DNA of 64,000 bases from the NCBI RefSeq assembly GCF_042686175.1, contig NZ_JBHUOR010000142.1, positions 52,461 to 116,460 on the forward strand, read 5' to 3'. Source of the DNA: Kurthia populi (GTDB taxonomy: Bacteria; Bacillota; Bacilli; Bacillales_A; Planococcaceae). Shown here piece after piece: positions 1-8,392 of this stretch. A model generated the notes under the pieces. The model was not told the DNA's origin and ran no database searches. It worked only from the letters and a program-made list of their open reading frames with translations. The translations under genes were made by a program, and so were the position numbers. Each line of letters begins with the position of its first letter. Position 1 is the first letter of the stretch.

Positions 1-1
1 G

Positions 2-1507
2 GTTACGTATACGTTGAAGGCAGAACGATTAAATCAACAAACTGTGCCACAGGATAAAGTGTTTGCTTTAGGTGTGGCAAATGATGTTTTAACGGTTGTG
101 GCGCCTGCTAAGCCGACTGGTGCGATTATCGGTACACCGTACACATTAGCTGAAATGGAAGATTTGAAAAATGCAGTGACCGCGTACGGCAAGCTTGGGA
201 ATGTTCAAAAAACGATGGTGAAAAATTTAGAAACAACAGCAACAACTGATTTTGAAAAATCACTGAAAATCTTACCGTTTTATGTGGATCAAAAGAAATA
301 TATCGATGAAGCACAGAAGATGGAAGATTTATATGCGAAGTTTGTGACGCAATATACGGACATTCCTTACGGCGATGATCCGTCAGACCCGCGTCCACCA
401 CTTGTAGATAAAGAAGCGAAGAAATATGCAGAGGCATTAAAGGCATTAGTATTCGCCTATGATGGCTTATCGAACAATGCGCGCTGGTATTTACGCAGTG
501 CAGATAAGATGATGGAGCAAAAACGTTATTTTGAGAAGCTGTATAGTGGGACGAAGCTAAGCGGCGACGCACTAACGCCAGCCACTGCTGCCAATGTACA
601 AGAATTTGAAAAGGCAGTAGCGGCGCTAAGTTCGAAATCAACATTAGCTGTTGTCAATCCAATTGGTGTCAATTTAAACGATATTGCAGATGATATTTCA
701 AACGTAGTGGCGATGTATAATAAATTATCAGATTATCAAAAAGCATGGTTAGATAGTAAAGTACTGGCACGTTATAATGAATTCTTGCCACTAATAGCGA
801 TTCGAGAAAATCTTTATAAATTACCACTCTTTGATGGCACGAAAGAATTAACAGCGCTAGATGATGAGGAGGCAGCAATTTTATCGGAAACGTTGAAGCT
901 GCATAAAGCGTTAAAGGGCGATGCTAAGACAATTTTTGATAATACGAGCCTACCGAATAAAGAATATTTATCTGATGAGTACAATATTGCACAGGCTGAG
1001 GCAGTAGATAAGGTGATTGACTCAGTCAAAGAAGGTAGCTCATTTTTCAAACAATTTGTAAAAGCACAAAAAGCGTATGATGCTTTAACGAAGCAACAGC
1101 AAGAATATGTGAAAAATCGTAAAATGCTTACGAAGTATTATAAAAAAGTAGATAAGGTGCAGTATAAGTATGATTTCAACGGTAAGGCACCAAGATCCTT
1201 TGAAAATAAATCGAATTCGCCTAATAAACTGAGCACGTATAATCCATACGAAATGATTATCATGCTAGAAGAATTGGTGCTATATTTAGATGAAAATCAA
1301 GCGAGTATAAAAGAAGACTATTTAAAAGACGCCATCGACATGGCGAACATCCGTAACGGCCTAAATAAAATGGTTAAAATTAATGGTGTTTCGTTAAAAC
1401 CATTAAACGCAGCGGATACGAAGGCGCAAACACGCTACCATTATTACTACAAGGTATTTGATATGAAAAACCAATTGAAAAACTTCAAAAAGGTTTTCCC
1501 TAAATAA
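2..1507 (+). CDS. Helical-repeat, probably cell-surface protein (5' end outside window)
   Basis: The reading frame is already open at base 2, so the N-terminus (and any signal peptide or anchor) lies outside the window. The visible ~500 residues are lysine- and alanine-rich and predicted mostly helical. A degenerate module recurs about every 80-100 residues: an aromatic/Leu pair, a Gln- or Asn-containing turn, then a helix ending near Tyr. Examples are AYGKLGNVQKTM, AYDGLSNNARWYL, MYNKLSDYQKAWL and AYDALTKQQQEYV. Such tandem helical modules are common in extracellular proteins of Bacillales, so a surface role is inferred. No catalytic motif is visible. A strong terminator follows directly. 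Confidence 0.7.
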   Translation, partial: VTYTLKAERLNQQTVPQDKVFALGVANDVLTVVAPAKPTGAIIGTPYTLAEMEDLKNAVTAYGKLGNVQKTMVKNLETTATTDFEKSLKILPFYVDQKKYIDEAQKMEDLYAKFVTQYTDIPYGDDPSDPRPPLVDKEAKKYAEALKALVFAYDGLSNNARWYLRSADKMMEQKRYFEKLYSGTKLSGDALTPATAANVQEFEKAVAALSSKSTLAVVNPIGVNLNDIADDISNVVAMYNKLSDYQKAWLDSKVLARYNEFLPLIAIRENLYKLPLFDGTKELTALDDEEAAILSETLKLHKALKGDAKTIFDNTSLPNKEYLSDEYNIAQAEAVDKVIDSVKEGSSFFKQFVKAQKAYDALTKQQQEYVKNRKMLTKYYKKVDKVQYKYDFNGKAPRSFENKSNSPNKLSTYNPYEMIIMLEELVLYLDENQASIKEDYLKDAIDMANIRNGLNKMVKINGVSLKPLNAADTKAQTRYHYYYKVFDMKNQLKNFKKVFPK

Positions 1508-1515
1508 AGAAAAGG

Positions 1516-1545
1516 CAGTTCCATTTTTTGTGGAACTGTTTTTTT
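1516..1545 (+). terminator. Rho-independent terminator
   Basis: Perfect 8-bp stem CAGTTCCA/TGGAACTG with a 7-nt loop followed by eight T, directly after the surface protein gene. Confidence 0.85.
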
Positions 1546-1687
1546 AATATATTTTATTAGTTATAAATGACAAAAAACGAACAGAAAGTTTTATGTTATT
1601 TAATTCATATATTATAAAAGGTATAATAAAGGGTATGAAAAAGGGACTATAAACTTACTGAATTGATGAGTGAAGGGAGGCGTAGTG

Positions 1688-2107
1688 TTGCAGATAGAGG
1701 GTTTTTGCAACGCGTCTACTATGGAATATAAACGTAAGGAATCATTTCGACATAAATTGGTTTATCCAATTCAATTGGTGTGCCTTGTGAAGCACCCAGA
1801 CCGTGATGCGGCATTAGAGGCGCACGGGGAAATTATTGATATTAGTCCGCGTGGCTTGCGCATTGGCTTTGAGTGCGCTTTACCGAAGGATGTGGATGAA
1901 TGCACGCTAATCCTGCGTTTCGTCATTCATGAGCGCACGTTTGATGTGTCAGGCGAGACGGTCTGGAACCGTCCTAATAGTGTCGGGGCGTATACATATG
2001 GCGTACGTCTAACTATTGATGATCGGATGCAAGAAAGCATTATTGAAGATTTGAAACTGCGTCGTAAGCAGGAAGTCGCAAACAATAAAGAGAAGAAAAA
2101 AGCCTAA
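1688..2107 (+). CDS. PilZ domain protein (probable c-di-GMP receptor)
   Basis: About 140-residue protein made almost entirely of a single PilZ domain, a beta barrel that binds cyclic di-GMP. The second PilZ motif, D/NxSxxG, is present as DISPRG. The first motif, normally RxxxR, sits in KRKESFR, where the first Arg aligns with Lys. The C-terminus is a basic tail (RRKQE...KEKKKA). A TTG at 1688 is 7 nt from the strong RBS AGGGAGG at 1674-1680. GTG 1685 (4 nt away) and ATG 1721 are alternatives. It is a stand-alone gene with no visible partner domain, so its target (motility, envelope or adhesion) cannot be read from context. Confidence 0.8.
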   Translation: MQIEGFCNASTMEYKRKESFRHKLVYPIQLVCLVKHPDRDAALEAHGEIIDISPRGLRIGFECALPKDVDECTLILRFVIHERTFDVSGETVWNRPNSVGAYTYGVRLTIDDRMQESIIEDLKLRRKQEVANNKEKKKA

Positions 2108-2200
2108 TTACGATTGTGAAAAATCGCGTATTTTGACACGAAAAGCGTTCTTTTTCCTATATTTAAAAAATATTTTGAAAAATATTTTAAATATTTTAAC

Positions 2201-2226
2201 GTTTAAGAAGGACTTTGCAGGGGAAC
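2201..2226 (+). promoter_or_regulatory. Candidate sigma-B promoter of hpf
   Basis: GTTTAA at 2201-2206, 14-nt spacer, GGGAAC at 2221-2226, close to the sigma-B consensus GTTTAA-N12-15-GGGTAT. It overlaps a sigma-H-like promoter. The B. subtilis orthologue yvyD is known to be under dual sigma-B/sigma-H control. Confidence 0.6.
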
Positions 2227-2236
2227 TGTAGAATAT
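2207..2236 (+). promoter_or_regulatory. Candidate sigma-H promoter of hpf
   Basis: GAAGGACTT at 2207-2215 and GTAGAATAT at 2228-2236, separated by 12 nt. This matches the sigma-H consensus RNAGGAWWW-N11-12-RNNGAATWW at 17 of 18 positions. Confidence 0.65.
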
Positions 2237-2360
2237 AGCATTATAACAACCGTAAATAGTACGGGGGCTACGTCTACCCAACATTGATTTGTATGATAAA
2301 GTCACAGGTAGACATCCATCAATTATTCTACATGATGGAGTTCAAAAAGGAGGAGTTTAC

Positions 2361-2924
2361 ATGCTAACATTTAACATTCGTGGTGAAAACATTGAGGTAA
2401 CTCCAGCAATTCGCGAGTACGTTGAGAGTAAAATTTCTAAATTAGAACGCTACTTTAACAACGATATGGACGCAACAGCTAACGTTAACTTAAAAATCTA
2501 CAACGACAAACGTACAAAAGTCGAAGTGACGATTCCTATGAAGCGCTTAACATTACGTGCTGAGGAACGTAACGATGATTTATATGCCGGTGTCGATGCA
2601 ATCGTAGATAAGTTAGAGCGTCAAATTCGCAAACACAAAACGAAAGTCAATCGTAAGTTCCGTGATCGCGAGGGTGTTGGTCTATACTTCGCCACTGCAC
2701 CAGCAACAGAAACAGGCGCACCTGCTGTAGAAGAGGCTGAGGACGAATTACAAATTGTCCGCACGAAACAATTCTCATTAAAACCAATGGATGATGAGGA
2801 AGCAATCCTTCAAATGAACCTACTAGGTCATGACTTCTACATCTTCACAGATGCAGAGACAGACGAAACAAATATCGTCTACCGTCGTAAAGATGGAAAA
2901 TACGGTCTAATCGAAACTAACTAA
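2361..2924 (+). CDS. hpf: Ribosome hibernation-promoting factor, long form
   Basis: Long-form HPF (187 residues). It binds 30S subunits and dimerises 70S ribosomes into inactive 100S particles in stationary phase or stress. The N-terminal HPF/RaiA domain (about residues 1-100) contains the beta-alpha-beta-beta-beta-alpha region rich in Lys/Arg (YNDKRTKVEVTIPMKRL). A linker leads to the C-terminal dimerisation domain (about 125-187, from IVRTKQFSLKPMDDEEAI). Start ATG 2361 follows AAAAAGGAGG with ideal spacing. An upstream in-frame start at 2289 has no RBS and would add leader sequence. Two stress-type promoters lie upstream and a terminator follows. Its position just before secA is conserved in Bacillus. 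Confidence 0.97.
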   Translation: MLTFNIRGENIEVTPAIREYVESKISKLERYFNNDMDATANVNLKIYNDKRTKVEVTIPMKRLTLRAEERNDDLYAGVDAIVDKLERQIRKHKTKVNRKFRDREGVGLYFATAPATETGAPAVEEAEDELQIVRTKQFSLKPMDDEEAILQMNLLGHDFYIFTDAETDETNIVYRRKDGKYGLIETN

Positions 2925-2940
2925 CTTTAACCTTTCAAAA

Positions 2941-2972
2941 TAGCCTGAAGCTTTTGCTTTAGGCTATTTTTT
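2941..2972 (+). terminator. Rho-independent terminator of hpf
   Basis: Near-perfect 11-bp stem (TAGCCTGAAGC/GCTTTAGGCTA) with a TTTT loop and six trailing T. Confidence 0.9.
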
Positions 2973-3024
2973 ATGTGTTTTTTTATCGGATTCGGGAATT
3001 TAGTAGAAAAAGGGGGTTGGTGTG

Positions 3025-3651
3025 ATGGATTATATTTTAATTGGTAATAGTGGGCATGCGCGTGTGATTCGTGATTGTATCGAAGCGAGTGGTGACCGAA
3101 TTTTTGCAATTCTTGATGATAAGGATGCGATTCCGTCAATGGATGGTGATATTTTTAGAGGGCCGCTTAGCGAGGTAGGACGACTGTTAGAAATTGATCA
3201 TCGGCGCGTCATTTTAGCTTATAGCGATAATGGTGTGCGCAAGCAACTCGTCGATTATTTGAAGCTTCCTGATGAGAAGTATGGCATTGTCATTCATCCG
3301 AAGGCAGTTGTCAGCCATTATAGTGAGATTGGCGCGGGCTCGGTCGTGCTGCCTGGAGCAGTCGTAAACTCGGGCGCGGTCATTGGCAAGCATTGTATTT
3401 TGAACTCGCAGTCGGTTGTTGAGCATGAGAGTTTGTTACAAGATTATGTCCATGTGTCAACGGGCGCATCGATTACACGCGAGGTCGTTGTCGAAACAGG
3501 TGCTAGCCTTGGGGCAAATAGTACCATTATTCCAAATCGTAAAATTGGTGAGTGGTCGATTGTTGGTGCGGGCTCTGCGGTGATTGCGGATCTGCCACCG
3601 GGGTGTACAGCAGTCGGTTGTCCGGCGAAAATCTTAGAAAAAGAAGGTTAA
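3025..3651 (+). CDS. NeuD/PglD-family sugar O-acyltransferase (left-handed beta helix)
   Basis: 208-residue acyltransferase of the NeuD/PglD type, which acetylates nucleotide-linked or polymer sugars using acetyl-CoA. The N-terminal part (1-75) begins DYILIGNSGHARVIRD, a Rossmann-like sugar-binding domain with the family's GxGGHA-like motif. From about residue 85 the imperfect hexapeptide repeats of a left-handed beta helix follow (for example IGAGSVVLPGAVVNSGAVIG). The C-terminal signature GCPAK is typical. ATG 3025 follows AGGGGG; a GTG one codon upstream is the alternative. It stands alone between two terminators, so the substrate (teichoic acid, capsule or other glycan) is unknown. Confidence 0.85.
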   Translation: MDYILIGNSGHARVIRDCIEASGDRIFAILDDKDAIPSMDGDIFRGPLSEVGRLLEIDHRRVILAYSDNGVRKQLVDYLKLPDEKYGIVIHPKAVVSHYSEIGAGSVVLPGAVVNSGAVIGKHCILNSQSVVEHESLLQDYVHVSTGASITREVVVETGASLGANSTIIPNRKIGEWSIVGAGSAVIADLPPGCTAVGCPAKILEKEG

Positions 3652-3655
3652 ATGA

Positions 3656-3703
3656 AGCTGATTCTTCCAAAGTTCGTAATTTTTTGGAAGAATCAGCTCT
3701 TTT
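3656..3703 (+). terminator. Rho-independent terminator
   Basis: Perfect 16-bp stem AGCTGATTCTTCCAAA with an 11-nt loop, followed by CTTTT, 4 nt after the acyltransferase stop codon. Confidence 0.9.
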
Positions 3704-3862
3704 CATTGCTACAATTCCATTTTTTCATTACAATAAAATATGGCGATGTATAATGATTTATACAATTTAGAGGGAATTCAGGATGATAATAATTCAATAA
3801 ATCTGTTACTTTTGTATCGAGTAGCAGAATGAGGATTAAGACTATATAGGATGTGAACATAA

Positions 3863-6424
3863 ATGCTTGGCATTTTAAATAAAATTTTTGATCCGAATAA
3901 ACGTGAACTAAAACACTTAAACAAAGTGGCGGATCAGGTAGAGGCACTTGCTGACAAATTTGCAGCAATGTCGGATGATCAATTAAAACAAAACTCAGAA
4001 GACTATAAACAACGTATTGCAAATGGGGAGGACTTAGATAAAATTCGTCCAGAAGCATTTGCGAATATTCGCGAAGCGGCGAAACGCGTATTAGGCTTAT
4101 ATCCATACCGCGTACAAATCATGGGTGGTTCTACACTTCATGAGGGGAATATCGCAGAAATGAAAACCGGTGAAGGTAAAACGTTAACGGGGACATTACC
4201 TGTGTATTTAAACGCGCTTACTGGGAAAGGCGTACACGTTGTAACGGTCAATGAATACTTAGCAGAACGTGATGCGGAAACAATGCGTCCACTGTATGAG
4301 TTCCTTGGCTTAACAGTCGGCTTGAACCTAAGCAGCATGTCAAAAGATGAAAAGCGCGAGGCGTATGCATGTGATATCACATACAGCACAAATAATGAGC
4401 TGGGCTTTGACTATTTACGTGACAATATGGTGCTTTATAAAGAAGAGCGCGTACAGCGTCCACTTTACTATGCCGTAATCGATGAAACCGATTCAGCGTT
4501 AATCGATGAAGCGCGTACACCACTTATCATCTCTGGACAAGCGAACAAATCAGCAGCACTTTACAAGCAATCGAATGCGTTTGTGCGCACGTTAAAACAA
4601 GCAAAAGGTACAAAAAATAAAGAAGGCAAAATGGAGTACGGTGAAGGCGACTACACATACGACATTGAAACAAAGGCGACAGCTCTTACTGAAGCAGGTA
4701 TGGAGAAAGCAGAACGTGCCTTCAATATCGATAACTTATTCGATTTATCACATGTCCAGTTATTACATGCGATTAACCAATCATTAAAAGCGCATGCAGC
4801 AATGCACTTAGATGTGGATTATGTTGTACAAGACGGCGAAATCATGATCGTTGATGGTTTCACGGGTCGTATTATGAATGGACGTCGTTACTCTGATGGC
4901 TTACACCAAGCAATCGAGGCAAAAGAGGGCGTTGATATTCAAAATGAATCAATGACAATGGCGACAATTACTTTCCAAAACTTCTTCCGTATGTATGAAA
5001 AACTGTCTGGTATGACAGGTACAGCGAAAACAGAAGAAGAGGAATTCCGTAACATTTACAATATGAATGTTGTCGTTATTCCAACAAATAAACCAATTGC
5101 GCGTGATGACCGTCCGGACTTAATCTACGCAACAATGCAAGGGAAATTCGTTTCGGTGGCGAATGAAATCGCAGAGCGTCATCACAAAGGCCAACCTGTG
5201 CTTGTTGGTACGGTTGCCATTGAAACATCTGAATTATTATCAGAGCTACTTCGTAAACGTGGCATTCCACATGAAGTATTAAATGCGAAACATAACGAGC
5301 GCGAGGCAGAAATCGTTGCACTGGCTGGCCAACGCGGCGCGGTAACAATCGCGACAAATATGGCTGGTCGTGGTACCGATATCAAGCTTGGTGAGGGTGT
5401 ACTTGAACTTGGCGGTTTAGCTGTCATAGGTACAGAGCGTCATGAATCTCGTCGTATCGATAACCAATTACGTGGTCGTGCTGGTCGTCAAGGTGACCCA
5501 GGTGTATCTCAATTCTACCTATCACTTGAAGATGACTTAATGAAACGTTTCGGTTCAGACAGCATGAAAGCGATGATGACGCGTCTAGGTATGGACGATT
5601 CACAGCCTATCCAATCAGGTATGGTTTCAAAAGCGGTTGAATCTGCACAAAAACGTGTTGAGGGGAATAACTTCGATGCACGTAAACGTTTATTACAATA
5701 TGATGATGTCTCACGTCAACAACGTGAAATCATTTACAAAGAGCGCTACGAAGTATTGGAAACAGAAGATATGCGTCACTTAGTAGAATCAATGATTGAT
5801 GATGTATTAGTATCAACTATTCAATCATTCACAGTCGCTGAAAATCCAGATGACTGGAACTACGAGTCAATGCTTACATTCTTAAATACAAACTTACTAC
5901 GCGATGATTCGGTGACAATTGATGATTTACATGGTAAAACATCAGATGAAATCATCGACATGGTACGTGCGCTTGTAAAAGAGCAATACGACGAAAAAGA
6001 AGCGGAAATGACACCAGAACGTATGCGTGAATTTGAAAAAGTTATTTTACTTCGCGCGATTGATTCAAAATGGATCGACCACATCGATGCAATGGAACAA
6101 TTACGTCAAGGGATTCATTTACGTGCGTATGCGCAAACAGATCCACTTCACGAATACGAGCAAGAGGGCTTCCGTATGTTCAACTTAATGCTTGAAGCAA
6201 TCAAGGAAGATGTTGCACGTTTCGCAATGAAAGCGGAAATTCGCTCGAACTTAGAGCGTGAAGAAGTAGCGAAAGGGCAAGCGGTGAATCCGAAAGAGGA
6301 AAGCCAAGGCAAAAAGAAAAAACGTCAGCCTGTTCGCAAAAAACAAGAAATCGGCCGCAATGATTTATGCCCATGTGGTAGCGGTAAAAAATATAAAAAC
6401 TGTCACGGTGCAGTTGAAGAATAA
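3863..6424 (+). CDS. secA: Preprotein translocase ATPase SecA
   Basis: 853-residue motor ATPase that drives secreted proteins through SecYEG at the membrane (B. subtilis SecA is 841). Visible parts: Walker A MKTGEGKTLT (about residue 100), DEAD-like motif DETDSALIDEARTPL (about 210), PPXD region, NBD2 with NMAGRGTDIKLGEG and RGRAGRQGDPG, helical scaffold/wing domains, and the C-terminal SecB/zinc-binding tail CPCGSGKKYKNCHG. Two small oddities are DETD where most SecAs have DEVD, and about a dozen extra residues near 250 (GTKNKEGKMEYGEG). The RBS is weak (AGGATG). A -10-like TATAAT lies at 3749-3754 without a clear -35. prfB follows in the usual Bacillus order. Confidence 0.98.
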   Translation: MLGILNKIFDPNKRELKHLNKVADQVEALADKFAAMSDDQLKQNSEDYKQRIANGEDLDKIRPEAFANIREAAKRVLGLYPYRVQIMGGSTLHEGNIAEMKTGEGKTLTGTLPVYLNALTGKGVHVVTVNEYLAERDAETMRPLYEFLGLTVGLNLSSMSKDEKREAYACDITYSTNNELGFDYLRDNMVLYKEERVQRPLYYAVIDETDSALIDEARTPLIISGQANKSAALYKQSNAFVRTLKQAKGTKNKEGKMEYGEGDYTYDIETKATALTEAGMEKAERAFNIDNLFDLSHVQLLHAINQSLKAHAAMHLDVDYVVQDGEIMIVDGFTGRIMNGRRYSDGLHQAIEAKEGVDIQNESMTMATITFQNFFRMYEKLSGMTGTAKTEEEEFRNIYNMNVVVIPTNKPIARDDRPDLIYATMQGKFVSVANEIAERHHKGQPVLVGTVAIETSELLSELLRKRGIPHEVLNAKHNEREAEIVALAGQRGAVTIATNMAGRGTDIKLGEGVLELGGLAVIGTERHESRRIDNQLRGRAGRQGDPGVSQFYLSLEDDLMKRFGSDSMKAMMTRLGMDDSQPIQSGMVSKAVESAQKRVEGNNFDARKRLLQYDDVSRQQREIIYKERYEVLETEDMRHLVESMIDDVLVSTIQSFTVAENPDDWNYESMLTFLNTNLLRDDSVTIDDLHGKTSDEIIDMVRALVKEQYDEKEAEMTPERMREFEKVILLRAIDSKWIDHIDAMEQLRQGIHLRAYAQTDPLHEYEQEGFRMFNLMLEAIKEDVARFAMKAEIRSNLEREEVAKGQAVNPKEESQGKKKKRQPVRKKQEIGRNDLCPCGSGKKYKNCHGAVEE

Positions 6425-6435
6425 GAGATCGTCGG

Positions 6436-6473
6436 AAATAGGGCTGTGAGTTCCATTGATCACAGTCCTATTT
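6436..6473 (+). terminator. Hairpin between secA and prfB, probable weak terminator
   Basis: 14-bp stem AAATAGGGCTGTGA/TCACAGTCCTATTT (one G-U) followed by an imperfect T-tract (TTTGTGATTTT). It may reduce read-through from secA into prfB. Confidence 0.55.
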
Positions 6474-6501
6474 GTGATTTTACAAACGGGAGGACAACGA
6501 C

Positions 6502-7606
6502 ATGCTAGAATTATCAGATATACGAAATGCGCTAGATGCCACTGCAACAAAAATTGAAGACTTTAGGGGGTCTCTTTGACTTAGAAAACAAAGAGTTCCG
6601 TATTCAAGAAATGGATGAAATTATGTTGGACCCATCCTTTTGGGATGACCAACAAAAAGCGCAAGCTATTATTAACGAATCAAAGGGCTTAAAGGAAGTA
6701 GTGAATGAATTTTACTCACTTGAATCTGACCAGGAAGAGTTAGAGATGACCTTGGAATTATTAAAGGAGGAGCCAGATGAGGAGCTATTAGCTGAAGCTG
6801 GTGAATCCCTTGATACCTTCAAAAATCGTGTGGATGAATTTGAACTACAAATGCTTTTAAGTGATCCATATGATAAAAATAATGCGATTTTAGAATTACA
6901 TCCAGGTGCTGGTGGTACAGAGTCTCAGGACTGGGGAACGATGCTACTGCGCATGTATACGCGCTGGGCAGAGCAGCATGATTTTAAAGTGGAAACATTG
7001 GATTATTTGCCGGGCGATGAGGCGGGACTGAAATCTGTAACGCTCGCAATCCGTGGACATAATGCATACGGCTATTTAAAAGCAGAAAAAGGCGTGCATC
7101 GTCTTGTACGTATTTCGCCGTTTGATTCAGCAGGTCGTCGTCATACGTCATTCGTGTCATGTGATGTGATGCCAGAATTTACAGATGAAGTGGTCGTGGA
7201 TATTCGTACGGAAGATTTGAAAATTGATACTTACCGTGCATCAGGTGCCGGTGGTCAGCATATTAACAAAACAGAATCAGCTGTGCGTATTACACATATT
7301 CCAACAAATACAGTTGTCTCTTGTCAGGCAGAGCGCTCACAAATTAAAAACCGCGCGAAAGCAATGAGTATGCTGCAGGCGAAATTGTATCAATTGAAGC
7401 TAGAAGAAAAACAAGAGCATCTTGATGAAATTCGTGGCGAACAAAAAGAAATTGGCTGGTCAAGTCAAATTCGCTCGTATGTCTTCCACCCATATTCGAT
7501 GGTGAAAGATCATCGTACAAATGTGGAGACAGGGAATGTACAAGCGGTAATGGATGGCGACATCGACCAATTTATTAATGCATATTTACGTATGCAAATG
7601 GCTTAA
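6502..7606 (+). CDS. prfB: Peptide chain release factor 2 with programmed +1 frameshift
   Basis: RF2 recognises UGA/UAA stop codons. Frame one runs 25 codons from ATG 6502 (RBS GGGAGG) to an in-frame TGA at 6577-6579. The site has the canonical elements: SD-like AGGGGG at 6565-6570, then TCT, then the slippery CTT followed by TGA C. Slipping +1 on CTT continues at GAC 6578 and gives a 367-residue protein (B. subtilis RF2 is 366). The SPF stop-codon recognition motif (RISPFDSAG) and the GGQ peptidyl hydrolysis motif (GAGGQHINKTE) are intact. This is the classic autoregulatory loop, not a pseudogene: low RF2 slows termination at UGA and favours the shift. Confidence 0.97.
6565..6580 (+). promoter_or_regulatory. 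RF2 programmed +1 frameshift site
   Basis: AGGGGG, three-base spacer TCT, slippery CTT, stop TGA followed by C. This is the arrangement conserved in most bacterial prfB genes. Confidence 0.95.
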
Positions 7607-7614
7607 CTAGTAGT

Positions 7615-7651
7615 AAAAAGGCTTGGAACGAACTAGGTTCCAAGCCTTTTT
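7615..7651. terminator. Bidirectional terminator between prfB and comK
   Basis: Stem AAGGCTTGGAAC/GTTCCAAGCCTT flanked by A-tract and T-tract, so it can end both prfB (+) and comK (-) transcripts, which converge here. Confidence 0.9.
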
Positions 7652-8203
7652 TCATTGGTCGACGGGCAGTAGCATATGAAGCGCTACTTCACCGTAAAAT
7701 AATGGGGAGTACATCGAATTGAGTTGTTCAAAGTTTAACGTTCGAAAGTATTTGTCGATGGCATGAGCATGTGAAATTTGTGTACGTAAGCTGTGATAAG
7801 AGAGATTGAGGGTATGTGTTTCGCCGTTGGAGAGCTGAATGTCACATTCATTGAAGATGGCCGGGGTATAGTTTTGAATGGCATCAAAGACGACCCATTG
7901 TGTGTGACTATTGGAAGGAGATGCCGTTGGAATTAAAATCATCGGCTGCACGGCACCTAAACCGATGGGCAGCTTTTTCGTTCCTTTTGTAATTTCTTTC
8001 GATAATAAAGTAGAGGACTGAATGGATGTACCGTATAGCGCACAGGCACGGGATACGACACGTTTGACAGAGGCGTGCACGACATATTTTCGGTGACGCT
8101 CATGCACCACGGTACAGCGCTGACCTTTCCAGAGACGAGGTTCGAGTAACATTAAGTCTTTTGACACAGTGTAATGTTGTAACTCCATAATTTTTAAATT
8201 CAT
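7652..8203 (-). CDS. comK: Competence transcription factor ComK
   Basis: 183-residue member of the ComK family, the master activator of DNA-uptake genes that binds AT-rich boxes. Family-typical segments are visible: SRACALYGTSIQSSTLL near residue 50, then KLPIGLGAVQPMILIPTASP, then CDIQLSNGETHTLNLSYHS followed by the helix ending in KYFRTLNFEQ. Start ATG 8203 lies 11 nt from AAGGAAGGAG; TTG 8212 is closer but too near the RBS. A sigma-A-like promoter lies upstream. It is divergent from a small IDEAL protein. coiA, mecA, spx and clp-related genes elsewhere in the window give a ComK degradation and competence context, since MecA targets ComK to ClpCP in B. subtilis. Confidence 0.9.
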   Translation of the reverse strand: MNLKIMELQHYTVSKDLMLLEPRLWKGQRCTVVHERHRKYVVHASVKRVVSRACALYGTSIQSSTLLSKEITKGTKKLPIGLGAVQPMILIPTASPSNSHTQWVVFDAIQNYTPAIFNECDIQLSNGETHTLNLSYHSLRTQISHAHAIDKYFRTLNFEQLNSMYSPLFYGEVALHMLLPVDQ

Positions 8204-8239
8204 TATGAGCAAAACTCCTTCCTTCTACGAGCTAATTCA

Positions 8240-8269
8240 ATTATATACGGGAAATGGTAACGTTTTCAA
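8240..8269 (-). promoter_or_regulatory. Candidate comK promoter
   Basis: On the minus strand, TTGAAA (8264-8269) and TATAAT (8240-8245) are separated by 18 nt. The ComK family usually autoregulates through AT-rich boxes; the surrounding DNA is AT-rich, but no perfect AAAA-N5-TTTT pair is claimed. Confidence 0.6.
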
Positions 8270-8278
8270 TACTATATA

Positions 8279-8297
8279 TTTATGTTTTTTACATAAA
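8279..8297. repeat. Inverted repeat between comK and the IDEAL gene
   Basis: TTTATGT, five T, ACATAAA: a 7-bp perfect palindrome centred upstream of both divergent promoters. It could be an operator or a local AT-rich coincidence. Confidence 0.4.
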
Positions 8298-8335
8298 ATA
8301 CCTTATATTTATACGAAATATTCAGAAATTTTATG

Positions 8336-8365
8336 TTGAAATGTGAATGTCAGATGGTATATAAT
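8336..8365 (+). promoter_or_regulatory. Sigma-A promoter of the IDEAL gene
   Basis: TTGAAA at 8336-8341 and TATAAT at 8360-8365 with an 18-nt spacer, 27 nt upstream of the start codon. Confidence 0.7.
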
Positions 8366-8392
8366 GAAAAAAAGGTATAGAGGTGATGACAT

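Noticed and set aside
2227..2332. Inverted repeat TGTAGAAT (2227-2234)/ATTCTACA (2325-2332) as part of the hpf leader structure
   Set aside because: The 5' arm coincides with the sigma-H -10 element, so it would not be transcribed from that promoter; probably coincidental.
6536..6580. In-frame TGA in prfB as a disabling mutation
   Set aside because: It is the conserved RF2 frameshift site with all required elements.
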